In this document: one piece after another, positions 62,690 through 64,000 of the stretch
How the letters are laid out: each line of letters opens with the position of its first letter
How positions within the stretch are numbered: position 1 is the first letter of the stretch
Source of the DNA: Engraulis encrasicolus
Lineage: Eukaryota; Chordata; Actinopteri; Clupeiformes; Engraulidae
Direction: 5' to 3'
Assembly: GCF_034702125.1 (NCBI RefSeq)
Contig: NC_085862.1
Coordinates: 10,568,238-10,632,237, forward strand
DNA: 64,000 nt
Program-made: the position numbers and the translations under genes
The notes under the pieces: model-generated
Seen by the model: the letters and a program-made list of their open reading frames with translations, nothing else
What the model was told of the DNA's origin: nothing
The model's database searches: none

Positions 62690-64000
62690 AGCAAGAACAA
62701 GTCAGTGGGTGCAAGCCAAACTATACCTCCCATTCTTTGCTGTTGCGTATGTCCAACTTCAAGAACAACATTGTGCAAAACAGACTGCAAACAAAAACTA
62801 GCACCAAGCGTCATGATGAAAAAGAATCTCGGGCCAATCTTAGGTGCCTGATGTTGCATCTTTCTTTTTTTTCAATTATGTAGGGGCTTAGAAATAACAC
62901 GACGATAACACAACTAAAAGTCTAGTAAACTTTTCACGGCCGTTTCAACAATATGACTTCCACGACTGTTACGTATCCGACAGTCCTAAGCTTGCATTAA
63001 CCCTTTCATTTTCAGAGGGTTTGGTCTTTCTAAATTGAAATAAGTCCCCAAAGGCGTAGGGCAGAGGGCAACCGAGTGTGGTAACTTTGACGATAAGAAC
63101 TTTGATGGCGAAGCTGAACCATGTAAAAAGTAGACTTCGCAATGACACAAAATTCACTATCTTCATCCTTCCTTCCAGTACCCTACATCAACAGCTGGGC
63201 GTCAGCATATCTGTCAACCATCCCTAATTTCCCGGGAAACTCCCTAATTTTGACTCATTTCCCGATTTCTTCCCGATTTGATTTTTTTCCCAGAAATATC
63301 CCGGATTTTTCACATTATCAAAAAACACTGTCGGTCAAATAGGCCAGTGGTTCCCAACCTATGGGTCGGGACCCAACCTATGGGTCGCCAAAGATCCACG
63401 GGGGGTCGCGAAGCCCTCTTGAGTTTTAAGGGGTTTCATTTTAATACCATATGTAGCCCATGTTGAATAAATGACAAATGCATAGAAGCAACAAAAAATT
63501 TCAGTGCTACATTAAACATTTATTCTGTTTTTGAACAAAGACGAATTGAGAATAAAATGATGACTAAAATGAGTTTTCGGAGGAGACAGAGCGTATCAAG
63601 TGACTTCCTCTCATGCGGGCGCTGGGTCACCAAAGCTTACAATAGTAAAAACATGGGTCCCTGAAGAAAAAGGTTGGGAACCACTGCAATAGGCTACCCA
63701 AGGCCCTGTCCGACGAGCCACACCCCCTCTTGAAGAGAGAGACTGAGGGTCTTCCTTATCAAGCTACCTGCCAGAAGACGATATGCCAGATACCACCAAG
63801 AATTGAAGCTCCTTGAAAATACGAGCTGTCAACCTCGAGCTCCGTAGCGCTTGTGCGCCCACTCTTTTCCTCAGAAACCGTCAGTTCATGCAACGCATAA
63901 AACAGCCTCGGAACAGCGAATCATGTGATTAACCTAATCACAACCTGTACCAGCATGAAGTTTTGCACGAACAGACAACTTGTGCGACAAAACAACAAGA
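62690..64000 (-). other. gpbp1l1: gpbp1l1 intron, open to the window edge
   Basis: Apart from the MITE at 63345 no exon is recognised. A small cluster of CCTAATTT and CCCGATTT repeats lies at about 63220-63310. Confidence 0.45.
63345..63686. mobile_element. hAT-like MITE (CAGTGGTTCCCAACC type)
   Basis: Ends CAGTGGTTCCCAACC and GGTTGGGAACCACTG, flanked by AAATAGGC and CAATAGGC. The interior has GGGTCGGGACCC. It lies in a gpbp1l1 intron. Confidence 0.8.

Overview
This window is vertebrate nuclear DNA, almost certainly from a ray-finned (teleost) fish. It has intron-rich protein genes with canonical splice sites, many long dinucleotide, trinucleotide and tetranucleotide microsatellites, several tRNA-derived SINE-like repeats, Tc1 and hAT-type DNA transposons, LINE debris and a Penelope-like retroelement. 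The proteins read closest to fish and vertebrate families. I cannot name the species from sequence alone.

Layout. 1-7 kb: repeats, mostly (TG)n, with no gene seen. 7.07-9.2 kb: gadd45b-type stress gene on the minus strand (4 exons, 161 aa) with TATA and CCAAT boxes. 9.2-19.2 kb: gene-free, with MITEs, a Tc1-like element nested in a hAT element, LINE debris and GATA and ATT microsatellites. 19.26-22.67 kb: a plus-strand gene of seven exons encoding a 535-aa protein that I do not recognise. 23.2-23.55 kb: an inverted, unprocessed copy of nasp exons 3-4. 26.1-35.4 kb: akr1a1 (8 coding exons, 324 aa, plus), whose fifth intron holds a Tc1-like element that itself contains a recent Penelope-like element with 729-bp inverted arms. 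36.8-42.7 kb: nasp (15 coding exons, 582 aa, plus). 45.1-53.1 kb: ccdc17 (14 coding exons, 663 aa, minus). 53.56-62.68 kb: the 3' part of gpbp1l1 (5 coding exons, minus), whose 5' exons lie beyond the window.

The order akr1a1, nasp, ccdc17, gpbp1l1 matches the neighbourhood I know from human 1p34, so this is a conserved syntenic block and supports the orthology calls. The genes are functionally unrelated: carbonyl reduction, histone H3-H4 chaperoning, a coiled-coil protein and a GC-box-binding transcription factor. Exon boundaries were set by hand from splice consensus and reading phase. Every complete gene model closes in frame from ATG to stop.

Most notable: the unrecognised 535-aa gene; the partial nasp duplication; the nested Penelope element with identical-length inverted arms; recurrent CTGANGA...GAAAC (hammerhead-like) motifs in the Penelope element and in other repeats; two GC-AG introns; and two transposon families resolved by their exact 7-bp and 8-bp target duplications.
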